Shown here piece after piece: positions 52,929 to 61,328 of a DNA stretch of 64,000 nt. The translations under genes and the position numbers were made by a program. How positions within the stretch are numbered: the first letter of the stretch is position 1; every line of letters begins with the position of its first letter. The notes under the pieces were generated by a model. It made no database searches. It was not told the origin of the DNA and saw nothing but the letters and a program-made list of their open reading frames with translations. Location of the stretch: contig NZ_AP014946.1 of assembly GCF_002355335.1 (NCBI RefSeq), positions 1,689,501 to 1,753,500 on the forward strand, written 5' to 3'. The stretch comes from Variibacter gotjawalensis (GTDB lineage Bacteria; Pseudomonadota; Alphaproteobacteria; Rhizobiales; Xanthobacteraceae).

Positions 52929-53378
52929 ATGACGATTCCGATCAGCCGGCGAAGTGCGCTGGTTTTGGCAGCCGGCGCGGGCGTCGCCGCGGTGCTGCCG
53001 GCACAGAGCTTCGCTCAGGCTGCCAAGAATAATTCGGCCGATCTGATCAAGGCCTTCACGGGCGGCAAGACCGCCGCCGCCGCCAAGATCAAGATGGACC
53101 TTCCCGAGATCGCCGAGAACGGCAACACGGTTCCGATGACGGTGTCGGTCGAAGGCACAAAGGACCTTTACGCCACGGACCTGCTCATCGTCGCCGACGC
53201 CAACCCGCAAGGCGGCGTCATGACGGTTCACTTCTCACCGGAATCGGTCGCCGAAGTGAACACGCGCATCCGCTGCGCCGAAACGCAGAACATCATCGCG
53301 GTCGCCAAGATGTCCGATGGATCCTTCGTCACGGCGCAACGCGAGGTGAAGGTGACCATCGGCGGCTGCGGCGGCTAA
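52929..53378 (+). CDS. soxY: SoxY, sulfur-carrier subunit
   Basis: A 149-residue sulfur-oxidation carrier. The C-terminal swinging arm ends VTIGGCGG with the carrier Cys at 147, which holds thiosulfate-derived sulfane sulfur. A Tat-like signal (TIPISRRSALVLAAGAGVAA) exports it with SoxZ. ATG 52929 is preceded by GGGGAG-type bases (GGAGGGGAGCC). Core blocks KIKMDLPEIAENGNTVPMTV and CAETQNIIAVAKMSDGSF are typical. Confidence 0.95.
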   Translation: MTIPISRRSALVLAAGAGVAAVLPAQSFAQAAKNNSADLIKAFTGGKTAAAAKIKMDLPEIAENGNTVPMTVSVEGTKDLYATDLLIVADANPQGGVMTVHFSPESVAEVNTRIRCAETQNIIAVAKMSDGSFVTAQREVKVTIGGCGG

Positions 53379-53391
53379 GGGGGAAAAAGAT

Positions 53392-53727
53392 ATGTCCGAT
53401 GCAAAACCCCGTCCGCGCGTCCGTCTCGACAAAAAGGAAGTCAAGAAGGGCGAGACGATCGAGCTCAAGACGCTGATCCAGCACACGATGGAATCCGGCC
53501 AGCGCAAGGATGCGTCCGGCAACACCATTCCGCGCAAGATCATCAAGCAGTTCACGGCCGAGCTGAACGGCAAGACCGTGTTCTCCTGCGATCTCGAGCC
53601 CGCAATTTCGGCGAACCCCTACATGCAGTTCCGCATTCGCCCCGATGCTTCGGGCACGCTGAAGCTGACGTGGCTCGACGACGACGGCTCTAAGATCGAG
53701 CACTCGGAAGAGATCAAGGTCGTGTAA
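53392..53727 (+). CDS. soxZ: SoxZ, carrier-complex subunit
   Basis: A 111-residue SoxZ, the partner that holds SoxY for the other Sox enzymes. It has no signal peptide and is expected to be exported bound to SoxY. PRVRLDKKEVKKGETIELKT and ISANPYMQFRIRPDASGTLK are family blocks. It follows soxY by 13 bp. The usual next gene, soxA, is missing; a 150-bp gap leads straight to soxB. Confidence 0.95.
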   Translation: MSDAKPRPRVRLDKKEVKKGETIELKTLIQHTMESGQRKDASGNTIPRKIIKQFTAELNGKTVFSCDLEPAISANPYMQFRIRPDASGTLKLTWLDDDGSKIEHSEEIKVV

Positions 53728-53877
53728 CGGCGCGGCGCGCTTCGTTCGCGGCGCGCAAAGCGCGCTGCGCGAACCGCGCTGCTTCGGTTTCATTTTAGTC
53801 ACGCGCCGCAAGGTGCGAGCGATCCTGTGCGCAGCGATGCGCGCAACCGGTAGAACTTTGTCCGAGGAAAGTGCCGC

Positions 53878-55563
53878 ATGACAACCCGCCGCGAATTTCT
53901 CGCCGCAGCCGCAGCATTGGCGGCAGCCGTTCCGGGCGGAAGCTTCTCGCGTGCGCTGGCGCAGCAGCGCTTCACGCAGGACGACATCACGCGCTTCGAG
54001 CCGCTCGGCAACGTGACGCTCGTGCACCTCGCCGACCTCCACGCGCAACTCAATCCGCTCTACTTCCGCGAAGCCGCCGTCAATCTCGGCGTCGGCGATG
54101 CGAAGGGGAAAATCCCTCACATCACCGGCGAAGCGTATCGGCAGCGCTACGGCGTGCCGCCGAACTCGGCCGGCGCTTACGCGCTGACGGCAGATAATTT
54201 CGCAGCGCTCGCGAAAGACTTCGGCCGCATGGGCGGCCTCGATCGCATCGCGACGGTGGTGAAACAAATCCGCGGCGAGCGCGCCGACCGCATGCTGTTT
54301 CTCGACGGCGGCGACACGTGGCAAGGCAGCTACACAGCACTGAAAACAAAAGCCGCCGACATCGTCGACTGCATGAAGCTGATCAAGCCCGACGCGATGG
54401 TCGGCCATTGGGAATTCACTTACGGCGCCGACCGCGTGAAGGAGATCGTCGACGATCTCGGCTTCCCGTTCCTCGGCCAAAATATCCGCGACACCGAATG
54501 GAACGAACAAGCATTTGAGCCGACCGCGATGTTCGAACGCGGTGGCGTGAAGATCGCCGTGATCGGGCAAGCGTTTCCATACACACCGATTTCGAATCCG
54601 CGTTGGATGTTTCCGAATTGGACCTTCGGCATCCGCGAGGAGGATCTGCAGAAGAATATCGACAAGGCACGCCGCGACGGCGCTGGCCTCGTCGTTCTCC
54701 TGTCGCACAACGGCTTCGACGTCGATCGCAAACTCGCGACGCGCGTGAAAGGCATCGACGTGATCCTCACGGCGCACACGCACGATGCGTTGCCGGAAGC
54801 CGAACATGTCGGCAAAACGCTGCTCATCGCGGGCGGCAGCCATGGCAAATTCATCACGCGCCTCGATCTCGATGTGCAGGGCGGCGAGATCAAGAACTAC
54901 CGCTTCAAGCTGATGCCGATCTTCTCCGACATCATCGCGCCGGACGCCGAGATGGCAGCGAAGATTAAGGAAGTCCGCGCACCGCACGAAGCGCATTTGC
55001 GCCAAGTCGTCGGCCGCAGCGAAACGCTGCTCTACCGGCGCGGCAACTTCAACGGCACTTTCGATGACGTCATCTGCGATGCGCTGCTCTCCGAACGCGA
55101 CGCCGAGATTGCGCTGTCGCCCGGCGTTCGCTGGGGCACATCGGTGCTGCCGGGACAGGACATCACGCGCGAGGATATCTACAACGCGACCGCGATCACG
55201 TATCCGAACGCTTACCGCATCAAGATGGCCGGCGAGCGCATCAAGCTCGCGCTCGAGGACGTTGCCGATAACATCTTCAACGCCGATCCCTACTACCAAG
55301 GCGGCGGCGACATGGTGCGCGTCGGCGGCCTCTCGTTCTCGATCGCGCCGGCCGGCACGATCGGCAACCGCATCTCCGACCTTACGGTGACGAAGACCGG
55401 CAAGCCGCTCGAAGCCGCAAAAGAATACACGGTCGCGGGTTGGGCCAGCGTCAACGAGGGCACCGAAGGCCCGCCGATCTGGGATGTGGTCGCGAGCCAC
55501 ATCGCGAAGGTGAAAATCGTCGCGCCGAAAGAAGACTCGCGCGTCAAAGTCGTCGGCATGTGA
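53878..55563 (+). CDS. soxB: SoxB, thiosulfohydrolase
   Basis: A 561-residue dinuclear-manganese thiosulfohydrolase that releases sulfate from SoxY-bound thiosulfonate. Tat signal TTRREFLAAAAAL; metal-site motifs VTLVHLADLHAQL, LDGGDTWQGS, GHWEFTYG, VLLSHNGFDVD and ILTAHTHDAL are all present, plus the C-terminal 5'-nucleotidase domain with NATAITYPNAYRI. Normal length. It stands between soxZ and soxC without soxA and therefore depends on SoxXA encoded elsewhere to load its substrate. Confidence 0.96.
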   Translation: MTTRREFLAAAAALAAAVPGGSFSRALAQQRFTQDDITRFEPLGNVTLVHLADLHAQLNPLYFREAAVNLGVGDAKGKIPHITGEAYRQRYGVPPNSAGAYALTADNFAALAKDFGRMGGLDRIATVVKQIRGERADRMLFLDGGDTWQGSYTALKTKAADIVDCMKLIKPDAMVGHWEFTYGADRVKEIVDDLGFPFLGQNIRDTEWNEQAFEPTAMFERGGVKIAVIGQAFPYTPISNPRWMFPNWTFGIREEDLQKNIDKARRDGAGLVVLLSHNGFDVDRKLATRVKGIDVILTAHTHDALPEAEHVGKTLLIAGGSHGKFITRLDLDVQGGEIKNYRFKLMPIFSDIIAPDAEMAAKIKEVRAPHEAHLRQVVGRSETLLYRRGNFNGTFDDVICDALLSERDAEIALSPGVRWGTSVLPGQDITREDIYNATAITYPNAYRIKMAGERIKLALEDVADNIFNADPYYQGGGDMVRVGGLSFSIAPAGTIGNRISDLTVTKTGKPLEAAKEYTVAGWASVNEGTEGPPIWDVVASHIAKVKIVAPKEDSRVKVVGM

Positions 55564-55570
55564 TGCGTCA

Positions 55571-55690
55571 AACTCCGCTCATTCCCGCGAAAACGGGAAT
55601 CCAGTCTTTTGGATGGTTGGACGAACGAAGTGTTTTTGCGTGCTGACGCACGCTGACTGGACTCCCGCTTTCGCGGGAGTGAGCGGAATT
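55571..55690. repeat. Palindromic intergenic repeat, family A copy 3
   Basis: AACTCCGCTCATTCCCGCGA to TTTCGCGGGAGTGAGCGGAA; same arms as 16791 and 51669 copies. Located between soxB and soxC, within the operon. Confidence 0.83.
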
Positions 55691-55706
55691 CTGGGCGAGG
55701 AAGAAA

Positions 55707-56975
55707 ATGAAACGAGAAAACGAAAGCTCAGCTTCGCGCCGCTTCTTTCTCAAAGGCGGCGCGCTCATCGCAGCAGCGGCCGCGAGCGGATCGAGCGCGA
55801 TCGCCGCCAAGCCCGAAAATCAAGCGCCGAATGTGCCCGATTGGTCGAAAACCCTCGGCGATGGCGTCGCGGTGCGCGCTTACGGCAAGCCGTCGAAATA
55901 CGAAGCGCATGTCGTGCGCCGCGATGTCGAATGGCTCACCGCATCGCGCGAAAGCTCGGTGAGCTTCACGCCTTTGCACGAGATCGAAGGCCCGATCACG
56001 CCGAACTCGCTCTGCTTCGAGCGTCACCACGGCGGCATTGCCGAGATCGATCCGGCGGACCATCAGCTGATGATCCACGGCCTCGTCGACAAGCCGCTGA
56101 TCTACACGCTCGCGGATTTAAAGCGCATGCCGCGCGTCAACCGTGTCTACTTCGCCGAATGCGCGGCGAATTCCGGCATGGAATGGCGCGGCGCGCAGCT
56201 CAATGGCTGCCAGTACACGCACGGCATGATTCACAGCCTGATGTATACGGGCGTGCCGCTGAAAGTTTTGCTCGAGCAAGCAGGCCTGAAGAACAACGCG
56301 AAGTGGCTGCTGCTCGAAGGGGCGGATGCGTCCGGCATGACGCGATCGCTGCCGCTCGCCAAAGCGCTCGACGACGTTCTCATCGCCTATAAGATGAATG
56401 GCGAAGCGCTGCGCCCCGAGAATGGCTATCCGATGCGCGCCGTGATCCCGGGCTGGGAAGCCAACATGTGGGTGAAATGGATTCGCCGCATCAAGGTCGG
56501 CGACGAGCCGTGGCATCACCGCGAGGAAACGTCGAAATACACGGACCTGTTGGAGAACGGCACGGCGCGCCGCTTCACCTACATCATGGATGCAAAGTCC
56601 GTGATCACGAATCCATCGCCGCAGGCGCCGCTGACGCATCGAAAGGGTTTCACGGTGTTGTCCGGCATCGCGTGGTCCGGGCGAGGCAAGGTCGCGCGCG
56701 TCGACATCTCGCTCGACGGCGGGCGCAACTGGCGCGCCGCGCGGCTCGACGGTCCCGTGTGGAATAAAGCGGTGACGCGCTTCTACTACGAGTTCGATTG
56801 GGACGGCAGCGAGCTGCTGCTGCAGTCGCGCGCGCAGGACGACACCGGCTACGTGCAGCCGACGAAAGTCGCGCTGCGTAAGGTGCGCGGCGTCAACTCG
56901 ATCTACCACAACAACGGCATCCAGACCTGGCAGGTCCGCCCAAACGGGGAGGTCGAGAATGTCGAAGTGGGTTGA
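55707..56975 (+). CDS. soxC: SoxC, sulfane dehydrogenase molybdenum subunit
   Basis: A 422-residue sulfite-oxidase-family protein. Tat signal with RRFFLKGG; Moco-binding Cys is C152 in YFAECAANSGMEW. SoxC with SoxD oxidises the SoxY-bound sulfane sulfur so that thiosulfate goes fully to sulfate without sulfur globules. C-terminal dimer domain contains TVLSGIAWSGRGKVARVDIS. ATG 55707 follows GAGGAAG. Its stop overlaps the soxD start region by 17 bases. Confidence 0.95.
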   Translation: MKRENESSASRRFFLKGGALIAAAAASGSSAIAAKPENQAPNVPDWSKTLGDGVAVRAYGKPSKYEAHVVRRDVEWLTASRESSVSFTPLHEIEGPITPNSLCFERHHGGIAEIDPADHQLMIHGLVDKPLIYTLADLKRMPRVNRVYFAECAANSGMEWRGAQLNGCQYTHGMIHSLMYTGVPLKVLLEQAGLKNNAKWLLLEGADASGMTRSLPLAKALDDVLIAYKMNGEALRPENGYPMRAVIPGWEANMWVKWIRRIKVGDEPWHHREETSKYTDLLENGTARRFTYIMDAKSVITNPSPQAPLTHRKGFTVLSGIAWSGRGKVARVDISLDGGRNWRAARLDGPVWNKAVTRFYYEFDWDGSELLLQSRAQDDTGYVQPTKVALRKVRGVNSIYHNNGIQTWQVRPNGEVENVEVG

Positions 56976-57777
56976 TGCGAATGGGCCTGCATCCTTCGAG
57001 ACGCGCGGTTTCACCGCGCTCCTCAGGATGAGGGGAGAGTTTGGTTTTCCGGCGTTTTTCCGCCCTCATCCAGAGGAGCGGCAGGTTGGCGGAGCCAACC
57101 CGGCCGCGTCTCGAAGGACGAGGGCGGCCCTCGCTATCATCGCCTTTTCCATCGGCTTCGCGACTCTCGCCAACGCGCAGCAGAAACCGCCGCCGCTCGG
57201 AATCGGCCGCGAAGCGACGCAGCATGAAATTGCCGGTTGGGACATCGATGTCCGGCCGGACGGGCAGGGGCTTCCGCACGGCAAGGGGACCGTGAAGCAA
57301 GGCGAAGAGATTTACGTCAATCAATGCTCGGCGTGTCACGGCGAATTCGGCGAGAGCGCAGGGCGGTGGCCAATCCTTTCCGGCGGCGCCGGCACGCTGA
57401 AAAGCCATGACCCGGTGAAGTCGGTCGGCTCTTATTGGCCTTACGCGTCGACGCTGTTCGATTACATCCGCCGCGCCATGCCCTACGGCAATGCACAGTC
57501 GTTATCGAACGACGAACTCTACGCCGTCACGGCGTATGTGCTCTATCTCAACGACATCATTCGCGATGAGGATTTCGAACTCAGCGAGAAGACTTTCAAA
57601 ACCATCAAACTGCCGAACCAAGCTTTCCACGACGACGATCGCGAAACGACCGAAAAGCATTTTTGGCAGAAGACGCCGTGCATGAAAGATTGCACGCCGG
57701 GCGCGGTGAAAGTCACCGGCCGCGCGCGTGTGCTCGATGTGACGCCGGAAGCCGGTAAGGGACCGAAGGTGGACTAA
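56959..57777 (+). CDS. soxD: SoxD-like cytochrome c subunit
   Basis: A monoheme c-type cytochrome of 272 residues from the first ATG. Heme motif C123-S-A-C126-H127 (NQCSACHGEFGESAGRWPIL), a likely axial Met in RRAMPYGNAQSL, and a C-terminal CMKDC pair. The Sec signal core is at about 56-73 (AALAIIAFSIGFATLANA). Residues about 11-55 are a translated palindromic repeat (see 56990-57124); the alternative start is ATG 57028 inside the repeat. Classical SoxD has two hemes and about 380 residues, so this is a short form. It overlaps soxC. Confidence 0.87.
   Translation: MSKWVDANGPASFETRGFTALLRMRGEFGFPAFFRPHPEERQVGGANPAASRRTRAALAIIAFSIGFATLANAQQKPPPLGIGREATQHEIAGWDIDVRPDGQGLPHGKGTVKQGEEIYVNQCSACHGEFGESAGRWPILSGGAGTLKSHDPVKSVGSYWPYASTLFDYIRRAMPYGNAQSLSNDELYAVTAYVLYLNDIIRDEDFELSEKTFKTIKLPNQAFHDDDRETTEKHFWQKTPCMKDCTPGAVKVTGRARVLDVTPEAGKGPKVD
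56990..57124. repeat. Palindromic repeat, family C copy 3, inside soxD 5' end
   Basis: CATCCTTCGAGACGCGC and GCTCCTCAGGATGAGG on the left are mirrored by CCTCATCCAGAGGAGC and GCGTCTCGAAGGACGAGGG on the right. It is open in the soxD frame and lies between the first ATG (56959) and the hydrophobic signal-peptide core. It shares arms with 32169-32313. Confidence 0.85.
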
Positions 57778-57839
57778 CGTGCCGCGTTTCGCTCTACTCT
57801 TGTGAAAACAAGGGCGAGGAAACGAGGGGCGAGAATCGA

Positions 57840-58628
57840 TTGGCCGGGCGAAAAGCGCTCGTCACCGGCGGCGCGCGCGGGCTTGGCAAAGCCGCAGCCG
57901 AAGCGTTGGCGAAAGCCGGCGCCGATGTGATGATCTCGGACATTCTCACCGACCTCGGCCGCGACACCGCGGCGGAGATCGCACGGATCGGCGTCAAGGC
58001 ATCGTTCGTCGCACACGACGTGACGGACGATGCAGCGTGGGAGAAAGCCGCCGCTGCAACAGTCGCCGAACTCGGCGGCTTCGACATTCTCATCAACAAC
58101 GCGGGCATCATCGTCGCCTCGCCGCTGATCGACATGAAGGCCGACGACATTCGCCGCCTCAACGACGTGAACATTCTCGGCGTCGCGCTCGGCATCAAGC
58201 ATGCGTTCCGCTCTATGCGCCCAGGTGGTGCCGCTGGCAAAGGCGGCGCCGTCGTCAATCTCTCTTCACTCGCCGCGCTGACGGCGCCCGCGATGGTCGG
58301 CGTCTACGCGGCGACGAAATCGGCGGTCGATCGGTTGACGCGTGTCGGCGCCGTCGAGTCCGGGCGCTTCGGCTACGGCGTTCGTGTCAATTGCGTTTAT
58401 CCGAGCCTGATCCAGACCGACATGGGCCGCAATCTCGCGCAGGATTACGCGACGCTCGGCCTGTTCAAGGACAAAGAAGCGGCTCTCGCATCGAGCGCCG
58501 GCCGCTCGCATATCGGCGGCCTTGCCGAACCTCGCGATGTCGCCAATGCGATCGTCTTTCTGTGTTCGGACGAGGCGCGCTTCATCACCGGGTCCGGCAT
58601 TCCGGTGGAGGGCGGCGCGGGAACGTGA
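57840..58628 (+). CDS. SDR-family oxidoreductase
   Basis: A 262-residue short-chain dehydrogenase. NAD(P) motif VTGGARGLG, NNAG at about 86-89, catalytic Ser about 142, Tyr156 and Lys160 (YAATK). The first codon is probably TTG at 57840, preceded by GAGGGGCGAG; no ATG lies upstream in frame, which makes the start unusual but credible because the family begins GRKALVTGGARGLG. The C-terminal FITGSGIPVEGGAGT is standard. Substrate unknown. Starts 62 bp after soxD and may be co-transcribed. Confidence 0.85.
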   Translation: MAGRKALVTGGARGLGKAAAEALAKAGADVMISDILTDLGRDTAAEIARIGVKASFVAHDVTDDAAWEKAAAATVAELGGFDILINNAGIIVASPLIDMKADDIRRLNDVNILGVALGIKHAFRSMRPGGAAGKGGAVVNLSSLAALTAPAMVGVYAATKSAVDRLTRVGAVESGRFGYGVRVNCVYPSLIQTDMGRNLAQDYATLGLFKDKEAALASSAGRSHIGGLAEPRDVANAIVFLCSDEARFITGSGIPVEGGAGT

Positions 58629-58723
58629 ACGGCCGCGGGTTTGCCCGCGCGACTCCAGCCTCTATATACGGCCCCGGGACCATGACATTGCGCGCCATAT
58701 GAAGCGCGCTCGGGGGCGAGCTG

Positions 58724-60556
58724 GTGGCTGCAGAAACGGGCTTTGGAATTGAGACGGCGGTCGCGCTGTTGGGTGCGGGCGTTGTCGCCGTGCCGATTTT
58801 TCGCAAAGCAGGTCTCGGCTCCGTGCTCGGCTATCTCGCGGCCGGGCTTGCCATCGGTCCATTCGGGCTGCGTGTCGTCTCCGATCCGCTGACGCTATTG
58901 CATGTCGGCGAACTCGGCGTCGTGCTGTTTCTCTTCGTCATCGGCCTCGAGATGCGGCCATCGAAGCTATGGAATCTGCGCGGCGAGATTTTCGGTCTCG
59001 GCGTCGCGCAGGTGGTGACGTGCAGCCTGCTGCTCACCGGCCTCGCGCATTATGTCTTCGGCCTATCGTGGGCGATCGCGGCGGTCGGCGCCGCCGGTTT
59101 CGTTCTGTCGTCGACTGCCGTGATCATGCAGATGCTCGACGAAACCAACGAGCTTAGCGAACCATCCGGCCAGCGCGCCGTTTCGATCCTTCTCCTCGAA
59201 GATCTCGCCATCGTGCCGCTGCTTGCCGCCGTCGCCGTATGGGCGGCGCTGAACGGCAAGGCGGACGCAAACGCGATGCCGGTGTGGCAGAGCGTCGGTC
59301 TCGCCGGCGTCACGGTCGCGCTCGTCATTGCGGCGGGGCGCTGGCTGCTCGATCCATTCTTCGCGCTGCTGGCACGCGCGGGTGCGCGCGAAGTCATGAC
59401 GGCGGCGGCGTTGCTGGTGGTTCTCGGCACGGCCGTCTTGATGCAGCGTGGCGGCCTCTCGATGGCGATGGGCGCATTCCTCGCCGGCGTGCTGCTGTCG
59501 GAGTCGACGTTCCGGCACCAGCTCGAGGTCGACATCGAGCCGTTTCGCGGCATTCTGCTGGGACTGTTCTTCATCAGCGTCGGCATGGCGCTTGATCTGT
59601 CGGTCGTCGTCAACGAGTGGAAGCTCGTCATCGCTGGCGTTCTCTCGTTCATGATCGTCAAGGCGCTCGGCATCTTCGGTGTCGCGCGCCTCTTCGGCGC
59701 GACGAACGATGAATCGCTGCGGCGCTCCGCGCTGTTCGCGCAAGGCGGCGAGTTCGCCTTCGTGCTGTACGCCTCCGCGCTCGCGGTAGGCATGATCGAT
59801 CAGCGTAACGCCGCGGTGCTCTCCGCCATCGTCATTCTCTCCATGGCGCTGACGCCGCTGGTGCTCATCGCGGAACGCAAGCTCGTCAAGCCGCCGGCGC
59901 CGTCGATGGACGGCATAGACCGCGCCGACGGCCTCAAGGGTCGCGTGCTCGTGATCGGCTTCGGACGCTTCGCGCAGATCGCCGCGCAGGCGTTGCTGAC
60001 GCAGAAGGTCGAGGTCTCGCTCATCGAAACCGACGTCGAGATGATCAGGGCCGCCGGGCGCTTCGGCTTCAAAGTGCATTACGGCGACGGCACGCGGCTC
60101 GACGTGCTGCGTGCCTCAGGCGCGGAGACGGCCGAGGCCATTCTCGTCTGCGTCGACAAGCCGGACGCGGCCGATCACATCGTCGAACTCGTGCGCGCGG
60201 AATTCCCGCACGCCAAGCTGTTCGTCCGCGCTTTCGATCGCGGACATTCGCTGCGCCTCATCAAGGCCGGCGTCGAATTCCAGGTGCGCGAGACCTTCGA
60301 GTCCGCGCTTACTTTCGGCCGCACGGTGCTGACGCAGCTCGGTGTGACGGAAGAGGAAGCCGACGACATTGTCGCCGACGTTCGCCGCCGCGACGAGGAG
60401 CGTCTCGAACTTCAAGTCGTCAGCGGCATCGAAGCCGGCCGATCGCTCATCCGCGGCAATATGCCGACGCCGGTGCCGGAGCCCTTCGTCAAGCCGCGCG
60501 TCGACGCATCGAAGGCGTCGCCGGATGCTGCGCTCGCGGCCGCTTCGGACAGCTGA
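58724..60556 (+). CDS. CPA2 monovalent cation:proton antiporter (Kef type)
   Basis: A 610-residue inner-membrane exchanger with about 12 helices and a cytoplasmic TrkA-N domain from roughly residue 405 (GRVLVIGFGRFAQIAAQALL, a Rossmann NAD-binding motif), as in KefB/KefC potassium efflux systems. The family motif GLFFISVGMALDL is present, and LFVIGLEMRPSKLW is the early helix block. A disordered Ala/Pro-rich tail ends the protein. GTG 58724 is used. No KefF/KefG ancillary gene is adjacent. Confidence 0.92.
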   Translation: MAAETGFGIETAVALLGAGVVAVPIFRKAGLGSVLGYLAAGLAIGPFGLRVVSDPLTLLHVGELGVVLFLFVIGLEMRPSKLWNLRGEIFGLGVAQVVTCSLLLTGLAHYVFGLSWAIAAVGAAGFVLSSTAVIMQMLDETNELSEPSGQRAVSILLLEDLAIVPLLAAVAVWAALNGKADANAMPVWQSVGLAGVTVALVIAAGRWLLDPFFALLARAGAREVMTAAALLVVLGTAVLMQRGGLSMAMGAFLAGVLLSESTFRHQLEVDIEPFRGILLGLFFISVGMALDLSVVVNEWKLVIAGVLSFMIVKALGIFGVARLFGATNDESLRRSALFAQGGEFAFVLYASALAVGMIDQRNAAVLSAIVILSMALTPLVLIAERKLVKPPAPSMDGIDRADGLKGRVLVIGFGRFAQIAAQALLTQKVEVSLIETDVEMIRAAGRFGFKVHYGDGTRLDVLRASGAETAEAILVCVDKPDAADHIVELVRAEFPHAKLFVRAFDRGHSLRLIKAGVEFQVRETFESALTFGRTVLTQLGVTEEEADDIVADVRRRDEERLELQVVSGIEAGRSLIRGNMPTPVPEPFVKPRVDASKASPDAALAAASDS

Positions 60557-60681
60557 CCAGCGCCGCCAAAATAAGCACGACAACAACTCGCTCTCATTGT
60601 TAATTTCGACGTGGCCGCTTGAATTAAAAGCGGTCCTTTAATTGCTGCATCTATTTCGAAGTTCAAATTTGTGAGTGAGAC

Positions 60682-61248
60682 ATGTTCACATCGAGACAGT
60701 TTCGTTTCGTGGCGACGCTCGCCGCGACCTGCACAGCGTTAACGGCGGCCGCAGCCGCGCAAGAGACCGACACCGGCCATTGGAAGATTCAAAGCGTTGC
60801 GGCACGGCCTTCCGACCAGCCCTTCAACGTCGCGTTTCTCGAAGGCGATGGATGGAACGACGGCAGGCGGGCGCGCCTCGCGGTTTACTGCCCGACCGGC
60901 CAATTCGGTCGCGGCGCTACCATCTCGATGGTGCTCGGCAAGAATGTCTACCGTGATCGGGTCTGGGTCCGCTATTCGGTCGACAACAATCGCAGCGTCC
61001 TCCAGGACATTCGGCTTGCCGGTTTCCGCGCCGTCGTGTTGTCAGGCAAGCGCTTCGAGGAAGAACTGGCGCAAGGCAAAACGCTGAATGTCGAACTCGG
61101 CATTCCGGGCGAAGCGACGCTGCGATACGCGTTTGACATCGCAGGCAGCGGAAACATGATGAGCGCGCTCGATTGCGCCGGCAGCCAGAGCGCACAAGAA
61201 ACGACCGCTACGGTGCCCGACGCCGCGCTGAAATCGCGAAAGCGCTGA
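60682..61248 (+). CDS. Hypothetical secreted protein
   Basis: A 188-residue protein with a clear Sec signal (FVATLAATCTALTAAAAA, cleaved near AAAQE). The mature part is a single domain with two Cys (VYCPTGQFG and SALDCAGS) that may form a disulfide, and a beta-rich pattern (WVRYSVDNNRSVLQDI). It resembles IalB/invasion-associated or similar periplasmic beta proteins only loosely, so no function is assigned. Single gene. Confidence 0.7.
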   Translation: MFTSRQFRFVATLAATCTALTAAAAAQETDTGHWKIQSVAARPSDQPFNVAFLEGDGWNDGRRARLAVYCPTGQFGRGATISMVLGKNVYRDRVWVRYSVDNNRSVLQDIRLAGFRAVVLSGKRFEEELAQGKTLNVELGIPGEATLRYAFDIAGSGNMMSALDCAGSQSAQETTATVPDAALKSRKR

Positions 61249-61328
61249 TAATTGCGGCAACGGCAACTCTTTCGGAAACCATCGGGCGCGCCGCGCATTA
61301 GCGGCTCGCCGGGTGACCCGAGGGAGAA

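Noticed and set aside
53728-53877. Search for a soxA or soxX remnant between soxZ and soxB
   Set aside because: Only GC-rich spacer; no CxxCH-like codons or frame was seen in any direction.
53329-55500. Very long minus-strand open frame (over 700 codons) opposite soxB and soxZ
   Set aside because: It runs antisense to clearly conserved Sox genes and reflects high GC content; the residue mix is Arg/Asp/His-rich without domains.
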